A stretch of DNA of 64,000 nucleotides from Eretmocerus hayati (Eukaryota; Arthropoda; Insecta; Hymenoptera; Aphelinidae). The translations under genes and the position numbers were made by a program. Within the stretch, counting starts at the first letter, position 1; the number at the start of each line of letters is the position of its first letter. Positions 36,661-47,229 of the stretch are shown here, piece by piece. Under the pieces are notes generated by a model, which saw only the letters and a program-made list of their open reading frames with translations, was not told where the DNA came from and searched no databases. Where the stretch lies: contig CM056742.1 in NCBI GenBank assembly GCA_029851415.1, positions 149,549,121 to 149,613,120 on the forward strand, given 5' to 3'.

Positions 36661-36989
36661 TGTTATTAGTTTCATATCACAATTAGAAATAATCTCTCCC
36701 TCTCTCTCAGTAGTAATGGGCATTTATACAGTCAGTTGAGGCTAGGTCGTCAAGTCGACTGATGCCGCTGTTCTCTCTTTGTCAGCGCGGGCAGATCGCT
36801 GCGAACAGTCAGCTAGTGCACATGTACACCGTTATGTAATTAGATAGTGTAACAATATACTTATTAGTTTATCCTATCTCGGTGGTACTCATTTAGCTAC
36901 CTCAAGATACCCGCCAAGTTATTTATTTTTCTCTCTTGGGTTCACAAAGAATAGTGGCTTCACCACTGATATATACCAAAAATATAACA
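36661..36989 (+). repeat. Copia 5' LTR
   Basis: 329 bp with TG...CA ends. Identical to the 3' LTR except base 36820. Confidence 0.97.
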
Positions 36990-37003
36990 GGTTATGGGCC
37001 CAG
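36990..37003 (+). promoter_or_regulatory. Primer-binding site (tRNA-iMet half type)
   Basis: GGTTATGGGCCCAG begins directly after the LTR. It is complementary to the anticodon stem-loop region of initiator tRNA-Met, the internal primer used by Drosophila copia-type elements. From family knowledge the primer is a half tRNA. Confidence 0.85.
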
Positions 37004-37188
37004 ACTCGCGAAGTCTTGTGTGCAGTAAAAAGTGACCCTCAAAAACGAGAGTGAAAAGTTGTGTGCGGAAGTGCCTAGTGCAAAAGTTTTTCGAGGTTAG
37101 CGGTGCACGTGAATTTTTTGGACACGTTGGACACGGACACGTTGTTATTTTTCTGAACAGTGAATTCTGAAAGTTGGTGCAGTGAAAA

Positions 37189-38568
37189 ATGGGTAGCCAC
37201 GGAACGCAGATGATTGAAAAACTCACAGGCCGTGACAATTATCAAAATTGGGCCGTTGCCATGCGAGCATACCTAGAATCAGAGGGGCTTTGGAGCACTA
37301 TTGAAGGCTACAACGGCGGAGCAATTTCGACGGATGAAGAAAAATTGTGCAGAGCGCGCGGGAAAATCGTGCTTGCAGTTGATCCGGTTGTATATTCTCA
37401 CATCAGAAATGAGACGACAGCCAAGGCAGCTTGGGATAAGCTTGCAAAAACATACGACGATAATGGCCTGAGTAGAAAGGTATCTCTTCTTTTAAGTTTA
37501 CCTACAACAAGATTGGAAAATTTTTCGTCGATGGAAGAGTACGTAAATACTCTGATGAACATTGCTCAAAATTTGAATAGCATTGGCTATAAAATTCCCG
37601 ATGAGCTCGTTGGAGCGTTACTTTTGTCTGGACTCACGGATGAGTATAAACCATTGTTGATGGGAATTGAAGGCTCGGGTGTAGCAATTACATCTGATAT
37701 CATAAAGACCAAATTACTCCAAGACGTTCAAGGTCGATACGGCCACAATGAATCAGGCGCCCAAGGTCTCTTTACCAGTCGCTCACATCCTCAAAGGCAA
37801 TCGAATGCCAGACAGTTTAATAACAACGGATCAAATTCAAATAGAAATTTCAGGTGCCACAAATGTAATAGGTTGGGGCATTATGCGCGAAATTGCCGAA
37901 ACGCCAGGCGAAGTAATAACAATAAAGTCGATGACCCCAAGCAGGAAAATTCGTCTACAGGCAGAGCATGGTCTGCTCAAACGGAAGCAGACTCCAAAGC
38001 AAACTCAAATGTAAATACTGAATCTGATGACAAAGTACTATATGCTTTCTCTATGTCTACAGCTAAGCTCAAGGTCGACAAATGGTATCTGGATTCTTGT
38101 GCTTCCTCGCACATGTGTAATGATCGCAATGTTATGCAAAATTTAAAAGCACCTTCGGTGGCAACCGTCACTTTAGCGAACAAGGGTACCGTAAAAGTTC
38201 AAGCTCAAGGTGACGTCAAGCTAAAAGTGAAGAACATTGGAAATTCAGAAGATTCGCAAATATGCCTTACAGATGTACTATATATACCTGAACTTGGCTC
38301 AAATCTAGTGTCAGTTGGAGCCATAGACAGACATGGTTGCGGTCTCAGTTATAAAAATGGCAGATGCATGATTTATGATCCTCAGAATAATTTGATAGCC
38401 ACAGGCGTGAAGACAGATAATGATATATACAGACTTGAAGTTGAGAAGGTAGTATCAAATCCAGTTATTCCTCAACAGCAAGCAAAAGCAGCAGTATCAA
38501 ATGTTTCGCCATTGAGTATTGACTTATGGCATGATAGAATGGCGCATTTGAACAGTGATTACTTGTGA
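37189..38568 (+). CDS. Copia gag, protease and pre-integrase, ended by an in-frame stop
   Basis: 459 codons from an ATG 200 bp after the LTR. Order: copia-type gag (residues about 5-200), a CCHC zinc knuckle (C-X2-C-X4-H-X4-C at residues 223-236), a protease active-site region at residues 299-308, then the start of the GAG-pre-integrase domain (LWHDRMAHL). The protease reads D-S-C where the family has D-S/T-G, a likely damaging change of the residue after the catalytic pair. The frame stops at TGA 38566-38568 but stays open in the same frame afterwards, so the stop interrupts the polyprotein inside the pre-integrase domain. Confidence 0.93.
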   Translation: MGSHGTQMIEKLTGRDNYQNWAVAMRAYLESEGLWSTIEGYNGGAISTDEEKLCRARGKIVLAVDPVVYSHIRNETTAKAAWDKLAKTYDDNGLSRKVSLLLSLPTTRLENFSSMEEYVNTLMNIAQNLNSIGYKIPDELVGALLLSGLTDEYKPLLMGIEGSGVAITSDIIKTKLLQDVQGRYGHNESGAQGLFTSRSHPQRQSNARQFNNNGSNSNRNFRCHKCNRLGHYARNCRNARRSNNNKVDDPKQENSSTGRAWSAQTEADSKANSNVNTESDDKVLYAFSMSTAKLKVDKWYLDSCASSHMCNDRNVMQNLKAPSVATVTLANKGTVKVQAQGDVKLKVKNIGNSEDSQICLTDVLYIPELGSNLVSVGAIDRHGCGLSYKNGRCMIYDPQNNLIATGVKTDNDIYRLEVEKVVSNPVIPQQQAKAAVSNVSPLSIDLWHDRMAHLNSDYL

Positions 38569-39903
38569 CAATTAGCCAAAAATGCAGCAAATGGTATCAA
38601 GATTTCAGGTAACAAAATTAGTCCTTGTCAGGACTGTTCTTTTGGAAAAACGATAAAAACTCCTTTTCAGCCAAATGAATCCAGAGCAAGTCGCAAATTG
38701 GAGTTGGTCCATACTGATGTGTGCCAGATGGATACGCCGTCACTTAGTGGCGCAAAGTACTTCGTTTCTTTTCTAGATGATTTTTCTAGAGAAACATTTG
38801 TATATTTTATCAAGACTAAGGATGAAGTCCCGGGTGTTATAAAGCATTTTATCCAATTTGCTGAAAGACAAACTGGTTTGAAAATCAAAACTATAATGTC
38901 TGATAATGGTCTTGAATATAAGAACAAAAAGGTTTCAGAAATTACAGGTAATGCAGGAATTAAGCATCAAACGTCTATTCCTTACAACCCGCAGTCAAAC
39001 GGCAGAGCCGAGAGGGTGAACAGAACGCTTCTTGAAAAAGCAAGAACTATGATAATTGCAGCAGGAATGGAACAGAAGTTTTGGGCGGAGGCTATCGCCA
39101 CAGCAGCATATATATCAAACCGATCTCCAAAAAAGGTTCTAAATGGAAAGACTCCTGAGGAATTATGGTCGGGGCAGAAACCAGATCTATCACATGTCAG
39201 AATCTTCGGCTGTAAAGTTCATGCTTACATCCCCAGTCAATTCAGAAATAAAATGGATCCTACGACCAAAGAGTGTAAACTTTTGGGATACTGTAATGAC
39301 CAGAAAGGTTATCGTCTTTGGGATATAAAATCTCAAAAAGTAATCAGCAGTCGAGATTGCAAGTTTTTTGAACAAGTTCACACACCAGGTGATAAGTTTG
39401 TACATTTACCTATCAGTAATGCACAACAGAAGATGTCTACAGAAAATGCTCCTGCTAGAATAATCGAAGTTCCAGAAATAGATCCAGCCAGTAATAATCA
39501 AGATTCAGGTGATGTAAATAGAAATGAATCTAATGATCAAAATAGAGTTCAGATTGAACCCACAGTCGATATGAGTATAGATGATCCAGAGCAGATTCAA
39601 GAACAGATTTCTAGTGATGATGAGTCAGACAACGACGCCTTCATACCCAGAAGATCATCTAGATTGAAAAAGAAAAACAGAAATTTTGATGATTTTGTCC
39701 TGTATTCAGCAGTCACTGATGCAGGTGTTCCCAGAAATTATTCTGAAGCCATGAGTGGACCAGTCCAATGGATAAAAGCAATGGAACGTGAGATGAATTC
39801 CCTTCTTACAAATCAAACTTACGTTCCAGTCCAACTTCCCACAGGTCAAGTTGTAATCAAATCAGGCTGGGTTTTCAAAAAAAGAGCGAAAATGGCCAAG
39901 TGA
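38569..39903 (+). CDS. Copia integrase and start of reverse transcriptase (same frame, after the stop)
   Basis: Open in the frame of the gag ORF, with no ATG needed if the stop were absent; the first ATG is at 39065 or later, with a GTG/TTG earlier. It holds the remainder of the HHCC-like pre-integrase region (CQDC), the integrase core with catalytic Asp in HTDVC, Asp in SDNGLEY and Glu in GRAERVNRT, a variable acidic linker, and the first part of the reverse transcriptase (SGWVFKK). The frame is lost after a run of seven A at 39877-39883, reaching TGA at 39901-39903. Confidence 0.9.
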   Translation, partial: QLAKNAANGIKISGNKISPCQDCSFGKTIKTPFQPNESRASRKLELVHTDVCQMDTPSLSGAKYFVSFLDDFSRETFVYFIKTKDEVPGVIKHFIQFAERQTGLKIKTIMSDNGLEYKNKKVSEITGNAGIKHQTSIPYNPQSNGRAERVNRTLLEKARTMIIAAGMEQKFWAEAIATAAYISNRSPKKVLNGKTPEELWSGQKPDLSHVRIFGCKVHAYIPSQFRNKMDPTTKECKLLGYCNDQKGYRLWDIKSQKVISSRDCKFFEQVHTPGDKFVHLPISNAQQKMSTENAPARIIEVPEIDPASNNQDSGDVNRNESNDQNRVQIEPTVDMSIDDPEQIQEQISSDDESDNDAFIPRRSSRLKKKNRNFDDFVLYSAVTDAGVPRNYSEAMSGPVQWIKAMEREMNSLLTNQTYVPVQLPTGQVVIKSGWVFKKRAKMAK

Positions 39904-41276
39904 GATACAAGGCAAGATTGGTAGCAAAAGGCTACTCCCAGAAACAAGGTGTGAATTATGAGGACAGCTTTTCCCCAGTAGTTAGATACACTAGTCTCAG
40001 GATACTTTTTGCCATAGCAGCTCGCTATAATTTGGAGATCTATCATCTTGATGTTGAGACAGCTTTTCTTCATGGAGAGCTGGAAGAAACCATTTATCTA
40101 CAGCAACCAGAAGGGTTTGAAATCGAAGGAAAAGAAGATTGGGTCCTCCTTCTCCAGAAAGCCCTATATGGACTCAAACAAGGCGGCAGAGCTTGGAACA
40201 AAAAGCTCAATGATTTTCTGATCGATAGAGGTTTTACAAGATGTATTTATGATACTTGTGTTTATTTCATAATTCTTCCACAAGGAACCCTATACATAGC
40301 AATCTTTGTTGATGACATGGTTGTTTTTGCAACCAATCCAAACATTTTCTCTGCTTTCAGAAACAAAATCAAAGAAGTTTTTCCCATAAAAGATCTAGGG
40401 CCAGCCAACAAAGTTCTTGGAATAAATGTCACCAGGGACAGGAAAAGATCTATTATCAAACTTGATCAAACAGACTATATTGAGTCAATTTTGAAGACTT
40501 TCAAAATGTCAGACTGCAATCCAGCTAGTACACCGATGGAAGTTGGAGAAAAACTCAACAGCAGTGTCTCTCCAGTTTCCAGTGCTCAGATGGAGCATCT
40601 AAAAAGGATACCCTATCAAAGTGCAGTAGGTGCTCTTTTATTTGTATGTCAATGCACAAGACCTGACTTGGCATACACAGTGAGTACTTTGAGCAAATTC
40701 AATAATAACTATGATGAGAGTCATTGGAAAGCAGTCAAGCGAGCCATGAAGTACCTCAAGGGTACGAAAGACCTCAAACTTGTTTATTCGCAGCAAAGCA
40801 ATCATCGATTAGAAGGATTTTGTGATGCCAGTTATGGTTCGGATCTGGATGACAGAAAATCTGTGACAGGATACATATTCATAATGCAAGGTGGTGCTGT
40901 AAGTTGGAATTGTAAGCGACAAGTCACCACTTCCATATCTGTCAGCGAAGCTGAATATCAAGCTTTAACAGCTGCATGTCAAGAGCTTCTCTGGCTACGT
41001 GGACTCACACTGGAGTTGAATTTTCAAGATGCAACTCCACATACTATCTACTGTGACAACCAAGGTGCAATCGACTTAGGCAAAAATGCAAATTTCAGTC
41101 CCCGTACCAAGCATATTGCCATCAAACATCATTTCATCAAAGAGAAGATTGAAAATCATGAACTCGTAGTAAATCATTCACCAGGTGAACGAATGGTGGC
41201 TGATCCTCTGACAAAATCAGTGCCTGGACCACGTTATAAAGTGTTTTATAATGATGCAGGTCTGAAGAATATATGA
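39879..41276 (+). CDS. Copia reverse transcriptase and RNase H (shifted frame)
   Basis: Continues the polyprotein in the -1 frame. Overlap with the previous frame begins at the A-run near 39877, so a one-base indel there best explains the break; the run is not a textbook slippery site in the upstream frame (C AAA AAA). Motifs: VRYKARLVAKG, YHLDVETAFLHGELEE (first catalytic Asp), LYGLKQGGRAWN, FVDDM (40305-40319, the two catalytic Asp), then RNase H with FCDASYGSD, SVSEAEYQAL and CDNQGAI, ending at TGA 41274-41276. Confidence 0.93.
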   Translation, partial: KKSENGQVRYKARLVAKGYSQKQGVNYEDSFSPVVRYTSLRILFAIAARYNLEIYHLDVETAFLHGELEETIYLQQPEGFEIEGKEDWVLLLQKALYGLKQGGRAWNKKLNDFLIDRGFTRCIYDTCVYFIILPQGTLYIAIFVDDMVVFATNPNIFSAFRNKIKEVFPIKDLGPANKVLGINVTRDRKRSIIKLDQTDYIESILKTFKMSDCNPASTPMEVGEKLNSSVSPVSSAQMEHLKRIPYQSAVGALLFVCQCTRPDLAYTVSTLSKFNNNYDESHWKAVKRAMKYLKGTKDLKLVYSQQSNHRLEGFCDASYGSDLDDRKSVTGYIFIMQGGAVSWNCKRQVTTSISVSEAEYQALTAACQELLWLRGLTLELNFQDATPHTIYCDNQGAIDLGKNANFSPRTKHIAIKHHFIKEKIENHELVVNHSPGERMVADPLTKSVPGPRYKVFYNDAGLKNI

Positions 41277-41556
41277 ACACTGAAAATGGATATTGATTTA
41301 TTGATTTTTTTTTGATTTGATTAATTACTATATTTTTGAGATCTTTTTGATGGAAGAAATACTGAGTTTATATTTTTTTACTGTATAGTAATGTTGATGA
41401 AGATTTTTTTTGAGAGAGAGTCATTTTGAAAAATTGAAAAAGCTTCTTCTCTCATCCATTGTATTGTATAAGTTTCTGGAATGAGAGATTTATTTTTCGG
41501 GTTTATGAGCAAAAAGAAAATAAGTTATTTTTGGGAATTATTTCAAATTGTTCAAT

Positions 41557-41566
41557 GAGGGGAGCG
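41557..41566 (+). promoter_or_regulatory. Polypurine tract
   Basis: GAGGGGAGCG lies directly before the 3' LTR and would prime plus-strand synthesis. One pyrimidine is present near its end. Confidence 0.8.
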
Positions 41567-41895
41567 TGTTATTAGTTTCATATCACAATTAGAAATAATC
41601 TCTCCCTCTCTCTCAGTAGTAATGGGCATTTATACAGTCAGTTGAGGCTAGGTCGTCAAGTCGACTGATGCCGCTGTTCTCTCTTTGTCAGCGCGGGCAG
41701 ATCGCTGCGAACAGTCAGCTAGTGCGCATGTACACCGTTATGTAATTAGATAGTGTAACAATATACTTATTAGTTTATCCTATCTCGGTGGTACTCATTT
41801 AGCTACCTCAAGATACCCGCCAAGTTATTTATTTTTCTCTCTTGGGTTCACAAAGAATAGTGGCTTCACCACTGATATATACCAAAAATATAACA
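41567..41895 (+). repeat. Copia 3' LTR
   Basis: 329 bp, same ends as the 5' LTR, followed by the GTTTA target duplication. Confidence 0.97.
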
Positions 41896-42117
41896 GTTTA
41901 TAACAAAAAAGATTTATTCATAGCAATGAGTAACGGGACTCGGTAACATTCAAGAGTCAATCAATAACTTGATATACACAGGAATTGGACAAAAAACTGT
42001 TATGAGCAGCCAGCGTATATACCGTGCCCTTGTCCCGAATCGCCTGGGTCTGAGGCTCAACTTTAGCATTCCTTCGGTGGCAAACCGAAAATTTTGGTCC
42101 GATGTTGCGGCACTTTT

Positions 42118-42927
42118 GTGAATAATTTTCCCGCGTAAATCCACAAATAAGTTTTTCTTGGTTGAAGATCGCGTGGCGCGCGGTCAGAGTGCTATGCGAT
42201 CCGACCGCGCGGCGCGCGTTCCAAATGTATCGCTGTGAGTGCGAGCCGGTGAGCCACCTCGGCTTCCGTAGTGATGTGATGTAAACAAACAGTCCGCGAG
42301 CTCGCGTGTATGACCTAGCTATACGTGTGCATTTTGAACGTCTCGTGACACGATTTCACGGAATGAATCGATTCCTGGATCATCAAACGGGGACCAAAGA
42401 AGCATTCTAGACTCGGTTTTGACAAAAGTTCATCCCCAATAACCGCGTGCGATCCAAATTCAGTGCATTTCTAACTCAAGATAGCGTGCCCCGAGCACGC
42501 GATCTTTGCTGCTCACTTTTTGCGAGAATATCGCAAATTCTTACATTCTAGACGTATTTTAAATATACAATCGGTTATGTCCTGTGATTTGCTTGTCGAA
42601 TATACGTGGGTACCCGAGGAAAACGGCTGAATACCCGTTCAAACCCGTATTTTTTCCACCGCAGTAATTCGGACGCAGTAATAGGCGAAACGCAGTAATA
42701 CCCGCGCAGTAATAGGAAATCAAACGCAGTAATAGGAGCACCACTTCTGACTCGGGATCTAATCAATAAGTATTCATCATTAACTCGAATCGGTCTAAAA
42801 ATTCAGTGACATCTTCTCAAGACGTAGACAAACAACCTCGAAAAATCCCGGGCTCGATATCTACCGATAGACACAAAACCTGTGGTGCGCAATTTCGAGG
42901 TACCCGAAAAACTCGCAGTAATTGGGA
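42118..42927 (-). repeat. Right copy of the inverted ATTACTGCG element
   Basis: Reverse complement of 34100-35255, including the CGCAGTAAT motifs (about 42660-42740 and at the outer edge), the AGATCGCGTGGCGCGCGG inner end and the spacing between blocks. It lacks the palindrome of the left copy. At the equivalent point it has TA, 11 bases of the palindromic element's end, and TA again (42269-42283). Confidence 0.75.
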
Positions 42928-44526
42928 CATTTACCGTATTGCTCCCTAGATCAACTTTTTAAGATTATAATTGGAAAAAGTTCCACCCGCGAAGACGTCA
43001 ACCGTATTTTCACAGACTCAAATTAGATTTTTAGGGGATTTATAAGAAGAATCAGGTCGTGAAATTCGCCAATCTCACTCAATCCTTCGAGAGATAGCGA
43101 AGATTCGACGAAGAATTGGATCTTTTTCGTCTCAATATAACAAATAGTAGTATACAAAATACAAGAAAAAATGGCGACTCGTGCGCGTGCCATCCTTCGC
43201 GCTAATTTTTGGCAAATATTACTACTGCCATGTGGAAAATTGTGATTTCTAAGACCAGACAATAATCATATTAGAAATTATTCCCTGATGAGCTCGACTT
43301 TGTACCATATTCGAGCTCTTTCCTATCGAATGTCACGTGCCGCCTAAGGGGCGGTATACCCCGTTCGCAGGTTTACCCATGAGTCAACCCTGGTAAGGTA
43401 CGGACTACTAATATTCCCACCCTATTATCTATATCTGTCATTGTGATCGTGGATGTTCCATTTTTTTCTACGAATCCCAAAATAACAACCATAGGGTTCA
43501 CTTGTCAAATCAGCAATGAAACAGTGCAGGTCGTGTCAAACTCGTGCAATGTTGCACTTTTCTGTCGGATCTACCACCATACAACTCATGTAATTTTGTA
43601 ATTAATTAATTCTCATCTGTTAGCCTGCCCAAACGAGCAAATTCTAAACGTGGCTTTAACAGAAATTTGGAAATTTCCACCTTGCGTCAAAGTTGAATAT
43701 ATCCAGGCACCTGATCGTTTCGGGCACGTTATTATCTGTCGATTTCCACTGCGCTCCTAACCAATATTCTGATCGACAACTGACTGCGTATAGCTTGCGG
43801 AGCTCATGAAATGAAAAGCAAGTCCATGTAGGTAGTCACATTATATGAGGAGAAATGTTAAATATTGGAATGAAGAGATGAACTCAGCAAACTTTTCACG
43901 GGGGTTTCTGCTCGCAAATTTCCAATCATTACCGACTGATATTTGTTCGGAAAATAATCTTAACAGAATCTATCACGGTGGTTTGCTCCACTAAAAATAT
44001 ATAGATAATAAATGAGCAAGAAAAAATCCCACCCCTATACGTGTATGTGCGGGAATGTGGTGCGAGAAAAATTTGAATTTATAACTTGGTTACGAGACGT
44101 TAGTTCTGGTCCAGAACTCCTGTGTAAAATGAGTTGAGTTTAATTTATTGTAATAAAACAACAATAAAGAAACTCCGAACTAACACAATTACCTATCTGG
44201 CTATTCAACCATTCCTATCAAAAATGGTATGGTTCGAGTAGCCATAGTAAACATCTAACTGATGAATAGATATGAATCACAGCTTCATTTTAGGGCAGCG
44301 ATCTTTTCATGCACCAGTTTCAGTATAGTAATTTCTAACAAACTGCGGCTGAAGCGCCACTTCTAGTCCTGTCTTTGCCTAACGCGTTCACTGCGAGCGC
44401 GAAATCGCGATTCCGGTCTAGATTGCGAGAGAGTACAGATGTGCATTTCAGCATTTACGGAAGCCAAACTTCTTGGAAAATCATCATTTGTGCATCTATT
44501 TACAGTAAATCTATGAATTTGAGTGA
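42928..44526. other. No supported gene
   Basis: AT-rich spacer with short unrelated frames. Nothing definite. Confidence 0.4.
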
Positions 44527-44542
44527 GCCCCACCGGTGGGGC
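44527..44542. repeat. 16-bp perfect GC-rich palindrome
   Basis: GCCCCACCGGTGGGGC. Shares its GGGGCCCA core and outer shape with the palindromes at 45222, 45265 and 59015. Confidence 0.8.
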
Positions 44543-44554
44543 CCAAAAAATTTT

Positions 44555-45021
44555 CTATAAACTAAGAATATCCATCAGGGTGATGAGGGGGACCAACCAA
44601 ATCGTCCGAGTCGATGTTTGTAGCCTCCAGAAGGACCTGCGCTTCAATATATACCCTCCAGGCATATAAGGATCGTGACCATATTTTTGTCGCGCTTGCA
44701 ACAAACATGCATTGCTGGGCTTGATCTTAGGCTGCGGTTCATTGACGTATGTCAAAAGTCTACAGCGTTTGTAACCAGATAATTGAGTAGAACAATCTCT
44801 GTAGAGTGCATGATAGTACAAAGGAGATGAAGCAAGAGCTGTGCTTGGAAGAACCCAATGATTTTTTATGTATCCCAAACTTTTCTTCCGCTTAAATTGA
44901 AGATCACTCGAGAAAACTTCGATATTTTTCAACGTATTTTGACTCTGTTTGTAGGCCTTGGAGTAACCTTTCAACTGAGTTAAGACACGTTGAAAATTGT
45001 CAACCCCGAAGGGAGTGATCT
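44555..45021 (-). other. Unrecognised open frame, possible exon
   Basis: The minus strand is open for about 155 codons from just after a candidate acceptor (GTAGCAG near 45022, with a pyrimidine-rich stretch about 25 bases before it) to TAG near 44555. The composition looks protein-like (few runs, many K, R, Y and L), but I recognise no domain and see no start codon with a good context. Confidence 0.22.
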
Positions 45022-45221
45022 GCTACTTATCGATTGATCTCATGCGATTAATAAATGAATAAGTGAAAAGTGAAAACCGCGCAAAACTCATCGAAATCAA
45101 GTCCAATACCGAAACTGCTGTACACACATGTTCATTACAACATAAACAACGAGAAATAACCACAACATAAGTCATTGGATATGTCTTCGCTGTTTAGTGG
45201 AAGCTGCAACTCAATAAAAAG

Positions 45222-45286
45222 TGGGCCCCACGGGTGGGGCCCATCGCACACAGGGAAGGACGCGTGGGACCCACCCGTGGGGCCCA
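45222..45286. repeat. Two GC-rich palindromes (45222-45243, 45265-45286)
   Basis: TGGGCCCCAC-GG-GTGGGGCCCA and TGGGACCCAC-CC-GTGGGGCCCA, both followed by TCGCA. They are near-identical copies 43 bp apart. Confidence 0.85.
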
Positions 45287-46895
45287 TCGCAGTGAACGTA
45301 TTAAAAACTGACCCCTTCGGGCCCACTTATGCTAAGAAATCCATCATACCCCTTATTCGTCGGACTATTTTGAGGCACGGGGGATATTTTCCCCTTATTG
45401 CACTTGGAGAGGGAAACTAAGTATCTCCGTCCTGCAAAGCAGCCGGATTTTACATCGATGCATGACGAGCTATTACCAACAAAAATGGTTATTATAGTCG
45501 AAAAACGTAATCGATTAGCAACTGTAGTCCAAACCTCGTTCGTCTTATAATTGAAGTGCGAGCAAAAAGTTGCAAATCAGAAAAATCACGGAAAAGATTG
45601 TTCAAGTTTCAACTCCTTCAACGAGCGTGCTTCTAATTGAAAAATTGAACGAACTCGCCTAGTGAAGTTCAATTATAACTGTAGCAGCGCTGCCTCCGAA
45701 GAGATCAATTGGTTAAGTCAGCCCATCTTCTACAAACATCGTGTCTTTCCTCAGAAACTTTTCTATGGATATAGCAACGATGGAAAGAACACATTATATG
45801 CGATTATTTATGTAAAATTATTGCTCGAGTCTGTAGCACCACGTTTTCATATTTTGATCCGCAACTGTGGTTTCTTCTTTTTTTTTTAGAAGAGGGTATC
45901 TTTTAAAACTTTCTATTCCTGCCTCTCCTTCTTTTCCATCTTCTCTCGTAAACAGTGCTTGCTGTCTACATTCACTTAGTATTAAGCACTTGCTTGAGTT
46001 GCAAAAAGAAAAGTTGATTGAAAGCTCGTGCATTTCGTGTATATGCTGCCTGAAAGAGCAACTCTTTTTGTTATGGTGAGCTTGCAATGGATTAAGATAT
46101 AAATATCCACCAAAACTTCGATGCACTGAAAAGTTCCTCCAAAGTTCGACCAAGATCGTGAAGTTGAGGAAACTTTTGACGGAAAAAGATTTGAACAAAG
46201 TCGATGCATATAGAGGGCGAAACTGTTATTCGATGATTCCGCAATTAGCTGTTATGCTTACCGTTGAATGACGCACTTCCAAATCTGATCATGAATGACA
46301 CATTTGGATCACGCTGACCCTAAGAGAAAAATGTGATGCCTCTCGAATTGCACGAAGTATACCGCCTTGAAAATTTTCTTGATAGTAGTTAAGGGTCTAC
46401 AAAATGAGGCGTGACGTTGTTATTGGAGCCTCTATTGTGGCCCCAAAAATTAAAACAAATTCATTAATTGCAGAAATTTCTCAGAAATTTGAAAAATTTA
46501 CGTTTTATACAAAAAAATTGAAAACTCCTCTCCCTTTTGATATGAAGGGATGAAATTTAGTGGAAGTTTGTATCTAATACTATATTTTAAGATGCATCAC
46601 CCATCGCCAATGGGCCTTGTCCCAAAAAATTTATTCATTTTGAAGAATTATGGAAATAAGAAGAAGGAATTTCTAGCGTAATGATGAATCAGGGTGAAAT
46701 TCAAAGTTATATCATTTATTGCACAGTAATGTAGTGAAAAGATGGGAAAATCATCACATATACTCAACATTCATCAGTAGCACCCAATATACGAAATTTT
46801 TGACATTTATAAGACTATTCTGGATTTTGTATCGCGATTGCAAAATTAGTTATCGGAAAACACCGCAATCCGTACTCAAATACATACGGTACTCT
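45287..46895. other. No supported gene
   Basis: Overlapping frames on both strands at 45818-46209 have no domain or splice support. Confidence 0.4.
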
Positions 46896-46902
46896 TCACA
46901 CA

Positions 46903-47140
46903 TTAGTTCCAAGTATGATATGGGCCCAGCATATCTGGGTTTTCAATCGCTCTACGAGAACCAACTTGGCATATTTTACTGTGATTGTTACGTGTTCTGT
47001 TGCATCCAGAGTCAAACTGGGACTCATTTTGTACCGGCCCTTCTTGGATGCACTGCCATTCATAATTCTTGTCTTGAACGCACAAACCGAAACACAAACA
47101 CTTGCCCTCGGAATAGCAATAACTCGGACTACATACGTCC
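46903..47140 (-). other. Cysteine-rich open frame, possible decayed secreted peptide
   Basis: The minus frame ending at TAA 46903-46905 has eight cysteines in under 70 residues, spaced C-X4-C-X5-C-X1-C-X3-C-X8-C-X15-C-X10-C, and stays open for more than 100 codons upstream. In a second minus frame starting at ATG 47207, the overlapping DNA encodes a signal-peptide-like start (MMKYLGNICIFMLFKILL). A one-base shift or a small intron would be needed to join them. I cannot assign a family. Confidence 0.25.
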
Positions 47141-47229
47141 GGAACGATTTTGGAAGAAGGATTTTGAAGAGCATAAAGATACAGATATTTCCGAGATATT
47201 TCATCAAGAGATATTGGTATTTTGAGGTA

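Larger units (their letters stand above)
36661..41895 (+). mobile_element. Copia LTR retrotransposon, structurally complete
   Basis: 5235 bp with two 329-bp LTRs that start TGTTATTAG and end AATATAACA, flanked by a 5-bp target duplication GTTTA (36656-36660 and 41896-41900). The LTRs differ by one base (A at 36820, G at 41726), so the insertion is young. Between them lie a primer-binding site, one long gag-pol region in copia order (gag, protease, integrase, reverse transcriptase, RNase H) and a polypurine tract. The coding region carries an in-frame stop and a frameshift, so this copy is unlikely to make a full polyprotein. Confidence 0.97.

Noticed and set aside
39877..39883. Programmed -1 frameshift site in copia pol
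   Set aside because: The A-run does not give a full X XXY YYZ heptamer in the upstream frame (it reads C AAA AAA), and copia elements do not normally shift inside the reverse transcriptase; a one-base indel is simpler.
46719..47225. 168-codon plus-strand frame with many Cys
   Set aside because: Its cysteine-rich part is antisense to the minus-strand cysteine frame, and it has no domain or splice support.
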